From Podospora pseudoanserina (lineage: Eukaryota; Ascomycota; Sordariomycetes; Sordariales; Podosporaceae), in NCBI RefSeq assembly GCF_035222485.1, contig NC_085921.1:2170001-2234000 (forward strand): a stretch of DNA of 64,000 bases. Direction: 5' to 3'. Below the pieces are notes generated by a model, which saw only the letters and a list, made by a program, of their open reading frames with translations, had not been told where the DNA came from and ran no database searches. Positions 23,066 to 33,439 of the stretch are shown here, piece by piece (position 1 is the stretch's first letter; each line of letters starts with the position of its first letter). The translations under genes and the position numbers were made by a program.

Positions 23066-25108
23066 TATCGTGATGGTGGAACGTGGCCGCACATAGGGAG
23101 GGACTCTGCTGTTCCGCGGCCGGTGCGCTTCGCCAGGCGCAAAAAAAGGAAACTTGTCTCTGGGGTCCAAGTTCCGGACAGAGCAAGCCTCCTTTGCGGT
23201 GGAAAGTGTTGCTGTGTTGCCGCCCAGCGGGACCGAGGACCGGAGGTAGTCGAGAAGGGGCAGACCAGGAGGGAGGGAGAAAGAGAGAACAAAGGAAGCT
23301 GCAGCCACTCTCTGTCCAGATGCTCGCTAGGCCAGGAACAAGACCTCTCTTGTCTGGAAACTTGTGATACAACGGGGCGGGCACTTGGAGAGTTTTATCG
23401 GGCAACAGTTCCAGAGCTGCTTGGCTCTGCTTTGCCCGATAAGAAATAATAAGGTGCGACGCTATACCGCTGGATACCTGCGATTAGTGCATGTGGATGC
23501 CGATCCGTCCTGTGGCTTGGGGCTGTGGCTCCGGCACGCCATTTCGATATGTCATGGCTTGGTTCAAAGAGCCACAACCTCATGGCACTGCGCTGCTGAT
23601 TACCAGAGTGAGATGTCATATTTTCATGTCTACACAGTGTTGTCAAGTGATCTAATTCCATGGTCTGGATGAAGCTCCTCTGGTTCAACCACTGACAGCT
23701 CCCTATCTCGAGATGCACAAAGTGGGGCACACCGAGGATTGTGATACAAAATCAAGCAGGTTATAAGTCGTCAAAAGCTATATGTGCTAGTTAATCCATC
23801 CGTCTTGGTCGATTTCAATACGCTGTCACAGAGTCCAAATGTGAAAATGTTCAAAATGTGATGGTGATGAGTCTCGGGATTAGAGGAACGGAACTTTTGC
23901 CCCGCCATTCCCAAGCATGACTTCATTGCCTGTGGCCTTCATCCTTCCCACCTTGGGCACAGCAACATATAGCCTTCTTGGAGGGTTGCGGTGCCCTACG
24001 GGATGAACCTTGGGGTATTTGCAGTTTTCATGGTGTATTCATCCCACAACAGCGTCCAAAATATTGGATTGTATTTTATGCGCGTAGAGTTTTCTGGATG
24101 GCCATCAAAGATCACCGCAGGATGCTCTGAAACAGGTATGCCGAAGCCGAAGATCGGGGCCGTTCAGAGATGCATACATAGATTGCAGGTGCTCCATGAA
24201 TATGTGCCACAACCGCTGTAAATTGTGTCTTGTAATTGATGCTCCCTGAGCCATATGCCACTCTTGTGCTCCTAGAGTAGCAGCCTTTTATGTCCTACAA
24301 TATCTGCTTGGCCATTGGCTAGACAGTCCAATTTTTGATATGGAGTCGATTTCATCTCTGGGGAAGCGAGCCGAACTCTCCACACTTGCCAAGTGGAACA
24401 AGGCCTGATAAGCCAATGTTCAGATGTTGACGTAGGAAATCCATCCCCAACGGTCGTCTCGGAGTGAGGCTGTCAGGAGAGGGCAGACATATTCGTCTGG
24501 AAGGGCGGGAGGCGGGAGGCGGGAGGCGGGGAGGTGGTGGTCGGTGAAGGTGGTGAGCCTGACGTGCCTGACCGGCAACACGTTGTCGTTCTTGAGCTGT
24601 CACAGCTTCCAGGGCTCTGTCGCCAACTCATGTTGGGTAAGTGGGTTGCCCGTTGCCGAGCTGCAGGGTACAAAGGTACAACATCAAGCAGCGCACAGGC
24701 CACAGCGACCCCAGAAGCTGTGTTGGACAAGGCAGCGTCGATTCGATGACACTGGAAGCAGAGCGCCTCCCATTGTGCGTGTGTGCATGTGCCGTGCGAT
24801 TCCCTGGTGATCCAGGTCTCCCAAACAACAAACAACATCGGCCTCGGCAGCCCAACGCCTGCCAACTCAACCTGACCGCTAGGTACTGGCCGCCACTGTG
24901 AACCCCATCAAACTCCCTATTCGAGGGCCATGTTTCTTTGATATCTTTTCTCTTGTTGCACATCCCGCTCCCTTCCGCTGCAAGCCAGCGACAGCCGCCA
25001 ACCGACCGAGCTTGCTTTTCAATACCTACACCACACCAGACAAACCCCGACATCATCTCACCCCGAGCCTTCGAACTCGGACCCCTTGGCGCTCTTCCAT
25101 CAGCCGCC
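23066..25108. promoter_or_regulatory. Divergent 2-kb region between snf4 and vac8
   Basis: It contains no supportable gene. A G-rich heptamer repeat lies at 24503-24534. The 150 bases before the Vac8 ATG are C/A-rich, as in fungal 5' leaders. A 204-codon minus-strand frame overlapping the Vac8 start (24628-25242) looks like an antisense shadow. Confidence 0.45.
24503..24534 (+). repeat. G-rich heptamer minisatellite, quadruplex-capable
   Basis: About four copies of GGCGGGA in a row, ending GGCGGGGAGG. At least four G-triplets are separated by 3-4 bases on the plus strand, meeting the G-quadruplex pattern. Confidence 0.85.
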
Positions 25109-27177
25109 ATGGGTGTCTGTAATTCTACTTGCTGTGGAGGTACGTCTTTTCTGTGTCCGGTATCCGATAGGGCCGTTGTGCTGATGCTAGATTCCGCAGG
25201 CAAATCCCGCGATGGGTTATACGAAAATGTCCTCGCCGACAACGAAAGAGAGGCCGTAGCCGACCTTCTTCAATACCTTGAAAACGTACGCTGCCACGGT
25301 TATTGGCCGTCTCCCCGTTGCTGACATGCTGATAGCGTGGAGAGACCGATTTCTTCTCCGGTGAACCTCTTCGAGCTCTGAGCACTCTCGTCTTCTCAGA
25401 CAACATCGACCTGCAACGAAGCGCGAGTTTGACATTCGCCGAGATCACAGAACGAGGTGCGTGGGCAATGACCCGCATGTGCGGCCTACTTTCCGCCATG
25501 CTGTCCAAGCACGGGCGAGACCAGGCCGTCGCCATGTGCAAATCGCTAACATGTGATCTTCTACAGACGTACGAGCCGTCGACCGCGACACCCTCGGGCC
25601 TATTCTCTTCCTTCTGGAGAACTCGGACATCGAGGTACAACGAGCGGCTAGCGCCGCGCTGGGAAATCTTGCCGTCAACAGTAAGGACACCGCCGGCAAC
25701 CTTTCGCGGAGCAACGCCATCGGATGCTAACACAAACGTGCAGCGGATAACAAGGTTCTGATTGTTCAGCTTGGTGGTCTCCAACCCCTTATCCGGCAAA
25801 TGATGTCGCCAAACGTCGAGGTTCAGTGCAACGCCGTCGGGTGTATCACCAATTTGGCTACCCATGAGGATAACAAGGCCAAGATCGCACGGTCTGGTGC
25901 CCTTGGTCCATTGACACGCCTCGCCAAATCGAAGGATATGAGGGTACAGAGGAATGCCACCGGGGCTTTGCTCAATATGACACATTCCGGTATGTTGGTT
26001 GTCACGACTTCTGTGCTCGACAAATCGCGGCTAACAAGTTTTGTAGACGAAAACCGGCAACAACTAGTGAATGCTGGTGCCATCCCCGTCCTCGTCCAGC
26101 TTCTTTCCTCGGCCGACGTGGACGTCCAATATTATTGCACGACAGCCTTGAGCAATATTGCTGTCGATGCCGCCAACAGGCGGAAGTTGGCGCAGTCCGA
26201 GACCAGGCTTGTGCAGTCCTTGGTACACTTGATGGATTCATCATCGCCAAAGGTACAATGCCAAGCCGCCCTGGCACTTCGAAATCTCGCCTCGGACGAA
26301 AAGTACCAGCTCGAAATCGTCCGCACCAATGGTCTTGGGGCTCTCCTCCGTCTACTTCAGTCTTCTTACCTGCCTTTAATCTTGTCCGCAGTCGCATGCA
26401 TACGCAATATCTCCATCCATCCTTCAAACGAGTCGCCAATTATCGAAGCCGGATTTCTCAAGCCACTGGTTGACCTCCTCGGTTCTACTGATAACGAGGA
26501 GATCCAGTGCCATGCGATCTCAACGCTTCGAAATCTTGCCGCCAGCTCTGACCGTAACAAGTCGCTCGTGCTCGAGGCGGGCGCCGTACAGAAGTGCAAG
26601 CAGCTTGTACTCGAGGTTCCAGTAACGGTTCAATCCGAGATGACGGCTGCTATCGCTGTTCTCGCCCTGAGTGACGAGCTCAAGACACATCTGCTGGAGC
26701 TTGGCGTCTTTGAGGTTTTGATTCCACTCACGAAGTCACCCAGCATTGAGGTTCAAGGAAACAGTGCTGCCGCCCTGGGCAACCTGTCATCCAAAGGTCA
26801 GTGGTGTTTTTTACAGTGTATTGTGTGTGTGCTAACCATTTCTAGTGGGCGATTATTCGATGTTCATCCAGAGCTGGACAGATCCTTGTGACGGCATTCA
26901 CGGCTACCTCAGCAGGTTTCTCGCCAGCGGAGATGCCACCTTTCAGCACATCGCGATCTGGACGCTGCTTCAGCTTGTTGAATCCGAGGATAAGAAGCTT
27001 ATTGGGCTCATCGGCAAGTCCACGGATATCATGGAAATGATGAAGCAAATTGCCAACCGACAGGTCGAGTCGGACAACGAGCTCGAAGACGACGATGAAG
27101 GCGAGGTTGTCAGCCTCGCTCAGCGCTGCTTGGAGTTGTTGGGTCAGGGTGCGTCGAAGAGTCATATTGAGGGTTGA
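25109..27177 (+). CDS. vac8: Vacuolar armadillo-repeat protein Vac8
   Basis: Adaptor on the vacuole membrane for inheritance, nucleus-vacuole contact, fusion and selective autophagy. Seven exons: 25109-25139, 25200-25285, 25336-25456, 25567-25680, 25744-25989, 26047-26796 and 26846-27177, 559 residues, close to yeast's 578. The N-terminus MGVCNSTCC supplies myristoylation at Gly2 and palmitoylation at Cys4, Cys8 and Cys9. Armadillo repeats run through nearly the whole protein ([75 protein letters not shown]). Exon 1 encodes only the acylation motif. Five of six introns interrupt codons in phase 1, and every junction restores family sequence. It ends in an acidic stretch ([13 protein letters not shown]). 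It is divergent from snf4. Confidence 0.95.
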
Positions 27178-27940
27178 GACCGGCACGGCTCTTCAATAGG
27201 AGGTTGAATCTTTGTTCTGCGCTTGTTGGCATTGTTTTATTGGTTCATTCTGGCTTAAAATATTCATTCGCATAGTACTCGGCGTGGAGTTGGCGGCGTC
27301 TGTATGAATTACCATACACGGAAAGGGAAGGAAGGAAGTATGGAGGAAAGGGGGGGGGGTTCGGAAGACCTTGTATCTTGAACCTGAACCGGTCGAGCAT
27401 ATGGAAGGGGTCGTGGCGGTGGTCGGGTTATGGAACAGGACAAAAAGAAGGGAAGCCAGGACATGGAGCACTTACTACATGTTTTTTTCTCCTCTTTTTC
27501 AAAAGACCGCCGGGGCTTCTTTTGGGACCTCTTTTTTTCCTTTGTACTACTACACATTACCACTATGACACACACACAGAGAGAAAGAGTTTTTGTGTTT
27601 TTTTCTTCGGGCTTTGACAGTGTTTTTGGCCTCTTTGGGGCGTCTTTTTCACTATGTTTTATACACGGGTTATGATGGTTGTTGTTGGGTGGGGGGGCGG
27701 CGATGGTTTGTTGCTATTTATTTTGATCCATACCACCTTTTATTATTGTGAATTCCAACTTCTATTCCGGCAGCATTAATACTATGTCTTGATTGTTGTT
27801 TTGACCTCTGTTCATTGTGGGATTGATGACATGAATATTGCAGAGACAATAAGTAGGTTCTTGGCAGATAGTTCATGTAAACAGTAGAGAAGGTGAGTAG
27901 TTTTTTTTTGGGGGTGGAATTAATAGCAAAAATACATTCA
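27178..27940. other. Intergenic between convergent vac8 and imp1
   Basis: About 760 bases holding the two 3' ends, with G runs near 27350 and a T-rich stretch at 27480-27660. No gene is seen. Confidence 0.5.
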
Positions 27941-28896
27941 TCATTCCAAGTCCCTTGCCGCCAAAACCTCCTCTCTAGTAGGCGGCTCAGTCTTTTTCAT
28001 TGGGTTCCTGACCCACTCGAAATTGGCAAAAGGGCCTCTTGTGAAGGAGGGTTCCATTGAGGCGATGACCTTGCCTCTTATGAGGCCTAGGGGGACGGGG
28101 CCGAAGATGCGGGAGTCGTTTGAGGCTGGGAGGTTGTCGCCTACTAGGTAGACGTGGCCTTCTGGGACCTGTTGTTTGTGTTGGTAAGTTATACTCGACT
28201 AGGGTGATGTCGATATTGTGATTGAGAGGGCAGGTTTGTGGTATGTGTGACGGGGAAAAATTAAAATAAAAAAAAAGGGGGGGGGTTGGAGTTGGAGGGA
28301 TTGGGGCTTACTTGTAACATGAGAGCGTCGTCTGCTGCTGGGCCGGGGGTGCCGATGAGGACGTAGTCGCCTGGGAGGCCGATGACGCGCTTTACGCCGA
28401 TGGCGGATGGGCGGTCGGGGAGGGTGAAGGTTACTATGTCGCCTACGGAGAGGTTGCGGCCGAGGCGGGAGAGGCGGGAGGTGAGGTGCCAGGTTCCTGT
28501 AATGGGGTAGGTGGCTAGCATTGAGGGGCCTTGGGCTGGGGCGAGGGAGAGGAGGTTGTTCCAGATTAGGTGGGCGAGGGCAAGGAGTTTGAGGTAGGAG
28601 AGGAGGAGGCGGAGGGGGTGGAGGGGGGGGAAGGGGGGGGTTGGTTCGTTTTGTGATTGTTGGTTTTGATCATGGTGATTGTTTTGCTGGCGGTGTTGAT
28701 GTTGGGGTTGGGTATTTTCGGGACTTGTAGTGGCGGTGCTGTAAGACTTTTGGGGTGGTGAGAGGTTGGTCTGTGCTGGTGAGGTGGGTGAGGGTCTGAA
28801 TGGGTGTGGTTGTGTGAGTGAGAGCCGGGTGAGTGGTCTGTGAGGTGAGAGGTTGTGTGGCCGGGTAATGGCTCGTAACCGGTAGAGACTCGACAT
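27941..28896 (-). CDS. imp1: Mitochondrial inner-membrane signal peptidase subunit (IMP1-like)
   Basis: Serine-lysine protease of the S26 family that removes inner-membrane sorting signals on the intermembrane-space side. Two exons, 28896-28312 and 28168-27941, 270 residues. The 143-base intron has donor GTAAGC and acceptor ACAG. The catalytic Ser125 lies in AQGPSMLATYP. Lys169 lies in GVKRVIGLPGDYVLIG. The third box reads VPEGHVYLVGDNLPASNDSRIFGPVPLGLIRGKV. A hydrophobic helix precedes the active site (LLLSYLKLLALAHLIW, 97-112). The first 90 residues form a long Arg/Ser presequence-like region and then a Gln/Asn/His-rich stretch (60-85), so the protein is longer than the usual ~170-190 residues. 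It is divergent from mtIF3, about 310 bases away. An IMP2 assignment is less likely but not excluded. Confidence 0.87.
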
Positions 28897-29206
28897 TAGT
28901 TGTTGATCGTTTGAAACTCCTTCAATCTCTGAACTTTGACTGACAACAAGTGCGATATCGTCCTCTTCTCACACCGGGGTTAGGGACCATAAGTGAAGCC
29001 GTCTAATTGGAAGTTGAGCATTCATGAACGAAGAGGTTATGCCAAGCCCCCCCATGTTGCTAGCCGTGGTAGCTGCAGGTGAGAGCTCCAATGCAGCTTC
29101 ATGATTGGCTAATATTCTCCGATGGGAAACCAGTAACGGCGCAAATGTTGAACCTTATCCTTGGGCTTTTCAACTTTTCCAACCTCAACCTCAAACAGCC
29201 GACAAA
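28897..29206. promoter_or_regulatory. Shared divergent promoter of imp1 and mitochondrial IF3
   Basis: 310 bases between opposed start codons of two mitochondrial-function genes. No TATA box is evident. Confidence 0.5.
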
Positions 29207-30094
29207 ATGAAGGGCTCACCGTGTGTTTTCAGCTCGGCCGCAGCCATCCGAAGCGTATTCCTCAACAATGCAGCCCCCATCGCCGGCCCCGCGCACCTTC
29301 AGCGACTTTTGTTGCCCTCATTAGCAACACCATCGCGGCAACGTTCCTTTTTCGGGCGAGCAAGCCCAGAAACCGAGAGATTCCCAGTTGGAACATTTCG
29401 AAGATCTCCCGCCCTGGACAGAAGAGAGCCAAAAGCCACCGATGGCAGGATTCTAAACTACAACATCAGAGGCAATATGGTCGTCATCCGCACCAAAGAT
29501 GGCACCCTCAGCGAACCCCAAGACAAGATCGAAGTCTTGCGGAATCTAGACTTGAACAAGAGCGCGCTCGAACAGATTGCAGAACCGCATTCTGGCCGCC
29601 CGTTCCCTATTTGCAGGATTATTCTTCAAGGGGACGAGCAAAAGAAGGCGTATACACAGATGAAGGCGGAGAAGAAGAAGCTGCAGAATGGGGTCAAGAT
29701 TGTCACAAAGGAGGTTGAGATGAACTGGGCGATGGCGCCGCATGACTTGGCCACGAAGATTAGGAGGCTGAAGGGGTTCTTGGAGAAGGGGTATAGGGTT
29801 GAGGTTACGATGATGCATCCCAAGAAGAAGAGCAAGAGGAAGGCGAATGATGAGGAGGCGAAGCAGGTTTTTGGTGAGGTGATTAAAGTGCTGGAGGAGG
29901 TGCCTGGGACGACAGAATACAAGTCGAGACAGGGGCAGGTTGGAAAGACGCAGTTGTTGTTTTTGCAGGGGAAGATTCCCAAGGCTCAACCTGCCGCTGC
30001 TGGGATGGAGAGCTCGCCAGAGACGGCTGATGAGAGTGCTGGGGAAGAAAAGGAGGCTGAAAGTCAGGAAAGGTCGGATACTGCTGGAAGCTAA
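29207..30094 (+). CDS. aim23: Mitochondrial translation initiation factor IF-3 (Aim23-like)
   Basis: Initiation factor of mitochondrial protein synthesis that keeps the small subunit free and proofreads the start codon. Single exon, 295 residues. The first ATG at 29207 is chosen, because the in-frame upstream stretch from 29105 lacks ATG. A basic, acid-free presequence covers about residues 1-65. The N-terminal domain holds ATDGRILNYNIRGNMVVIR and a degenerate linker. The C-terminal domain holds VKIVTKEVEMNWAMAPHDLA, then KIRRLKGFLEKGYRVEVTM, matching the bacterial IF3 pattern of Lys-rich strand plus helix. The tail is acidic and Ser/Glu-rich. It forms a divergent pair with imp1. Confidence 0.85.
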   Translation: MKGSPCVFSSAAAIRSVFLNNAAPIAGPAHLQRLLLPSLATPSRQRSFFGRASPETERFPVGTFRRSPALDRREPKATDGRILNYNIRGNMVVIRTKDGTLSEPQDKIEVLRNLDLNKSALEQIAEPHSGRPFPICRIILQGDEQKKAYTQMKAEKKKLQNGVKIVTKEVEMNWAMAPHDLATKIRRLKGFLEKGYRVEVTMMHPKKKSKRKANDEEAKQVFGEVIKVLEEVPGTTEYKSRQGQVGKTQLLFLQGKIPKAQPAAAGMESSPETADESAGEEKEAESQERSDTAGS

Positions 30095-30641
30095 ATCATA
30101 GCGGTCGACAGTATGTATACTTTTGGGACAAATGTACAATAGTAGATATGTAAAAACATTTAATGAGGCCATGACCACTCACTTATGATCAAGACAAAGG
30201 CCGGATGCATTCAGGCACCATAAAGACGGGAGGGAACGGGCATTTAAGCTCTGAGCTAAGAGAGCAGGGGTTCTGGCTGTTGATTGGAGAGATAACCCGC
30301 AGAATGCGGGGCGCGGGGTGCTTTGCCAGGCTCATGTCAATCGCGCAGCCATTTTCCATCGCCTGTGACTCAATCTCACAGGACACAAATTTGTGGTTGA
30401 CGAAAGCTTAAGGGTGACTGCAATTTGCGCCCAAAACCCAGAGACACAAAAATCAAAGACAGATTCTATCCCTAAAGCCCAATTAAAATTCAGGGTTTTC
30501 TCATCTACCGAACAGAGAACTCGCACGACGTCAGACCCGGCTTCTTCAACTTTTTTACATCGCGGCGCAACCCGCCCCCACCATCGTCAAGTCCCCCGCT
30601 TGCATTCATTCACCACACAACCAAAACCACCCACACGCAAA
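30095..30641. promoter_or_regulatory. Upstream region of eIF2B delta
   Basis: 547 bases between tandem plus-strand genes. The final 100 bases are C/A-rich leader with CAACCCGCCCCCACC. An in-frame extension of the next gene reaches 30393 but has no ATG, so it is taken as leader. Confidence 0.5.
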
Positions 30642-32065
30642 ATGGCCACCGAGAGCAACGGGGCTCCAGCTGGGGCTCCGGCCCCCCAGGACCCAAAGAC
30701 ATCGTCTGCCTCAGCACCCGCCAAAACCCCGGCTGCTGCCCCCGCCGCGGCCGCCAACCCAGAGAAGCTTACCCCAGCGCAACTAAAGGCCAAGGCGAAG
30801 GCTGAGAAGGCCGCCAGACGGGCAAAGGTCATTGAGACCAAGGCGGCGGTAGCGGCGGCAACTCCGGCAAAGGAGGCAGGGAAAGGCAAGGGCAAGCAGG
30901 ACGGGCAACCACCACAGAGCAAGCAACACCGGGGTTCCATGAGCGGGCGGCGACCGTCCATTGGGGGCCCTCTGATCGAGAAGGAGAAAGACGCTAGGAG
31001 CGGAATTCCCGAGTGCTTCAGCCATGTTCCCATGGCGAAGCGGGTGCAGTTGTCGCAGGCGCACAAGGACGTGGACCCCGCTGTGTTGGTGGCGGGACAG
31101 CAGATGGCTGCTTTTGCTATCAAGGATAGTATCTCTCGTCTTGAGGCGACGTTGTTGGCGTTCAAGAAGGTTTGTCTTTCATGGATAATTTGCTGCTGGA
31201 GCCAGCTTGCTGACCGAGATGACAGGTGATTGAATCCTACGAGACTCCCAAGGGGAACTCGTTATCTCGCCATCTTGTGCCGCATGTCCTCAACCCACAA
31301 ATCGAGTATCTTACCGAGTGCAGACCGATGTGTTTTGCTATGGGCAATGCCATCAGACTGCTCAAGACCAAGATCAACAGTTTTGATATCAACGACCCCG
31401 AGGACGAGACAAAGGAGGAGCTTTTGGAGTGGATCGACACCATGATCAACGAGCGCATCAAGCTGGCCGAGTACTTGATCGCGAGGAATGCTGCCGGGTT
31501 GATTGAGGAGGGGGAGAAGGTTCTCACGTATGGCCGGCACAGGCTGGTCGAGAAGACGCTGTTGAAGGCCAAGGAGATTGGGAAAACGTTTGATGTTACC
31601 ATCATTGACGACCCGTATGAGCGTGGAGGCCAGACGTTGGCCAAGACTCTTCGTCAGGCGGGGATCAACGTGCTCTACTCGCCAAATCTGGGCGGGTTAC
31701 GGCCAAAGGTTGCGGGAGCTACGAACGTCATTCTCGGCGGAGAGGCCATCTTTGCTAACGGGTCGCTTAATGCTGCCTCTGGCACAGCGGATGTTGCTAT
31801 GGCGGGTCAGAATGCCGGCGCCAAGGTTACGGTGCTCTGCGAGACGATCAACTTTGAGAGAGAGCGTGTGTCGGTGGACGCGCTCACTTACAATGAGATC
31901 GATCCCGAAAGGAACACCGCCGAGTGTTTCCGGCTGCTATATGACAACACCCAAGATAAGTATATCAGCGGTGTTGTAACAGAGTTTGAGAGCGGGGGTG
32001 GTAATTCTCCAGCCCAGGCTATCCTGGCGCTCTTGCGGATGCGGGAAGATCCCCAGATTGCTTAG
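30642..32065 (+). CDS. gcd2: Translation initiation factor eIF2B subunit delta (GCD2)
   Basis: Regulatory subunit of the cytosolic eIF2B guanine-nucleotide exchange factor, a target of the eIF2-phosphorylation stress response. Two exons, 30642-31169 and 31226-32065, 455 residues. The 56-base intron has donor GTTTGT and acceptor ACAG. The N-terminal 115 residues are Ala/Lys-rich and disordered. The eIF2B alpha/beta/delta fold begins near residue 130 (FSHVPMAKRVQLSQAHKDVD). It continues with YLTECRPMCFAMGNAIRLLK, GRHRLVEKTLLKAKEIGKTF and the Rossmann-like block ATNVILGGEAIFANGSLNA. The block VTVLCETINFERERVSVDAL is typical of delta. It is shorter than yeast GCD2 (651) because the N-terminal region is short. 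Confidence 0.92.
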
Positions 32066-32402
32066 TTGGCACTACCTGGAGGGCAAACTGGAGGACAGGC
32101 GCAAGGGAATCTGGCGGCGGACGAAAAGCATTGACGATAGTGTAGCCTGGTGCATTTGTTCGAGGGTTTGAATGCTGTAGCTTGGGAATAGATGGAAACC
32201 ACTCATGCGTGGAAGAGTGAATGATATCCAGAGTGGGAACTGAACCAATTTATACGCTGAGCTCACCTCCTAGCTCCCAATTCGTTTCCGCCTCGTTTGT
32301 GAACCATTCAAGGTGAAAATGTACTTGTTTTGTTCGCCGTTCCTGCCTCTATCATACTGCCTGTCTGTTCAAACTCCCATCACCCCCTCCTATCCTTCCT
32401 TT
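32066..32402. other. Intergenic between convergent gcd2 and complex-I-like gene
   Basis: 337 bases containing both 3' ends. Nothing else is seen. Confidence 0.5.
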
Positions 32403-32754
32403 TTAAGCCTGGATAACCGAAGGGCTGGCAGCAGCAGCCGCAGCCTCCCTCTCTGCCCTCCTCGCTCTCTTCTCCAGAATGGCGTTCTTGCGCTCTTCCA
32501 GGAGCTGTGTCTGTCTCTGATCCACACCCTCCAGCCAGTATCCAAAGCTCGCACCGACGGCGCCGAAGACGGGGTAGGCCCAGAGCGTCTTTCTGTGGAA
32601 AAATGGGCGCATCTCGATGCCGAGCTGCCAGAAGCGCGTCGCCAGGCCTGGAGGAGAAATCTCATGTTAGTTTGTTGTTGCGTATAGCTGAGAAATTGGG
32701 AGCTTGGGATCGGGCCATACCGAAGCCGGTCCAGAAGACGAGTCTAGAGACCAT
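32403..32754 (-). CDS. Small mitochondrial membrane protein, probable complex I accessory subunit
   Basis: Two exons, 32754-32721 and 32647-32403, 92 residues. The 73-base intron has donor GTATGG, branch CTAAC and acceptor CCAG, and removing it gives MVSRLVFWTGFGLATRFWQL. A hydrophobic helix covers about residues 34-55 (LWAYPVFGAVGASFGYWLEG). A charged Arg/Glu coiled tail follows (RKNAILEKRARRAEREAAA). Size and layout match the fungal 14-kDa-type accessory subunits of NADH:ubiquinone oxidoreductase in the inner membrane. That family name is from memory and is the least certain point; the gene structure is well supported. It is divergent from the SHG1-domain gene. Confidence 0.7.
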
Positions 32755-33439
32755 TTTTGGTTGATTTGTGTCGGAGTAATGGTGGGTGAGGAGGTGTGTG
32801 AAGGTGAGTGGCTCCCGGCCCACGACGCTGGTATTCTTGGAGGAGGATGGGATGTGTTGCTGGGTAGCTTGCCCTCAAACCTGAAGCTTTTCCAATTGAC
32901 TCTGGCTGCTGCTGCGCACACCCACTGCGGGATCACGACTGACGTTGCTTGCTGCTTGCCAGGTGCCAGCTCGGTCCCACCTGGCAAGCACTGCAAGGCT
33001 GGAAGTGGCTCGTGCTCTCATGGCTTGTGGAATCCCTGTCGTTGCATTCTTTCCCTTGCATTCAACCCATGCCAACGCCAAGATCTCAGGCGCCCCACTA
33101 GAATCTTTCTGGCGTGTGTTGAAGGTTCCCCCGTCACTCGCAGCAATTGGACGCGACTGGATTTCTTGAACGTCGAAATCGTTGCATTTGTCAAAAGTTT
33201 GTTTGTTGTACAACTAACTGCCTTGTGCTATTGCGTCTATTTTACTTGTTCATGTGCTCCAGCCAACTCTCGAAAAGCGACTTCTTTTTTCCATCCGACT
33301 TTGGAAATGCCCTGAGCAAAAATCTCGGTGCCCATTCAACCGACTGGGTGAACGGTGTCCCCTTCCTTCCTCTCTGTGCTGCGACAACGAAACAGAAACC
33401 GAGCGCGCGTTAAACGATAATCAAACCTACATCGCAATC
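32755..33439. promoter_or_regulatory. Divergent region between complex-I-like and SHG1-domain genes
   Basis: 685 bases with no supportable gene. The inverted pieces GCTTGCCAGGTGCCAGCTCGG and CCACCTGGCAAGC at 32956-32991 could pair. Confidence 0.45.

Noticed and set aside
25125-25985. 286-codon minus-strand frame
   Set aside because: Antisense to Vac8 exons and introns; Vac8 is clearly the real gene.
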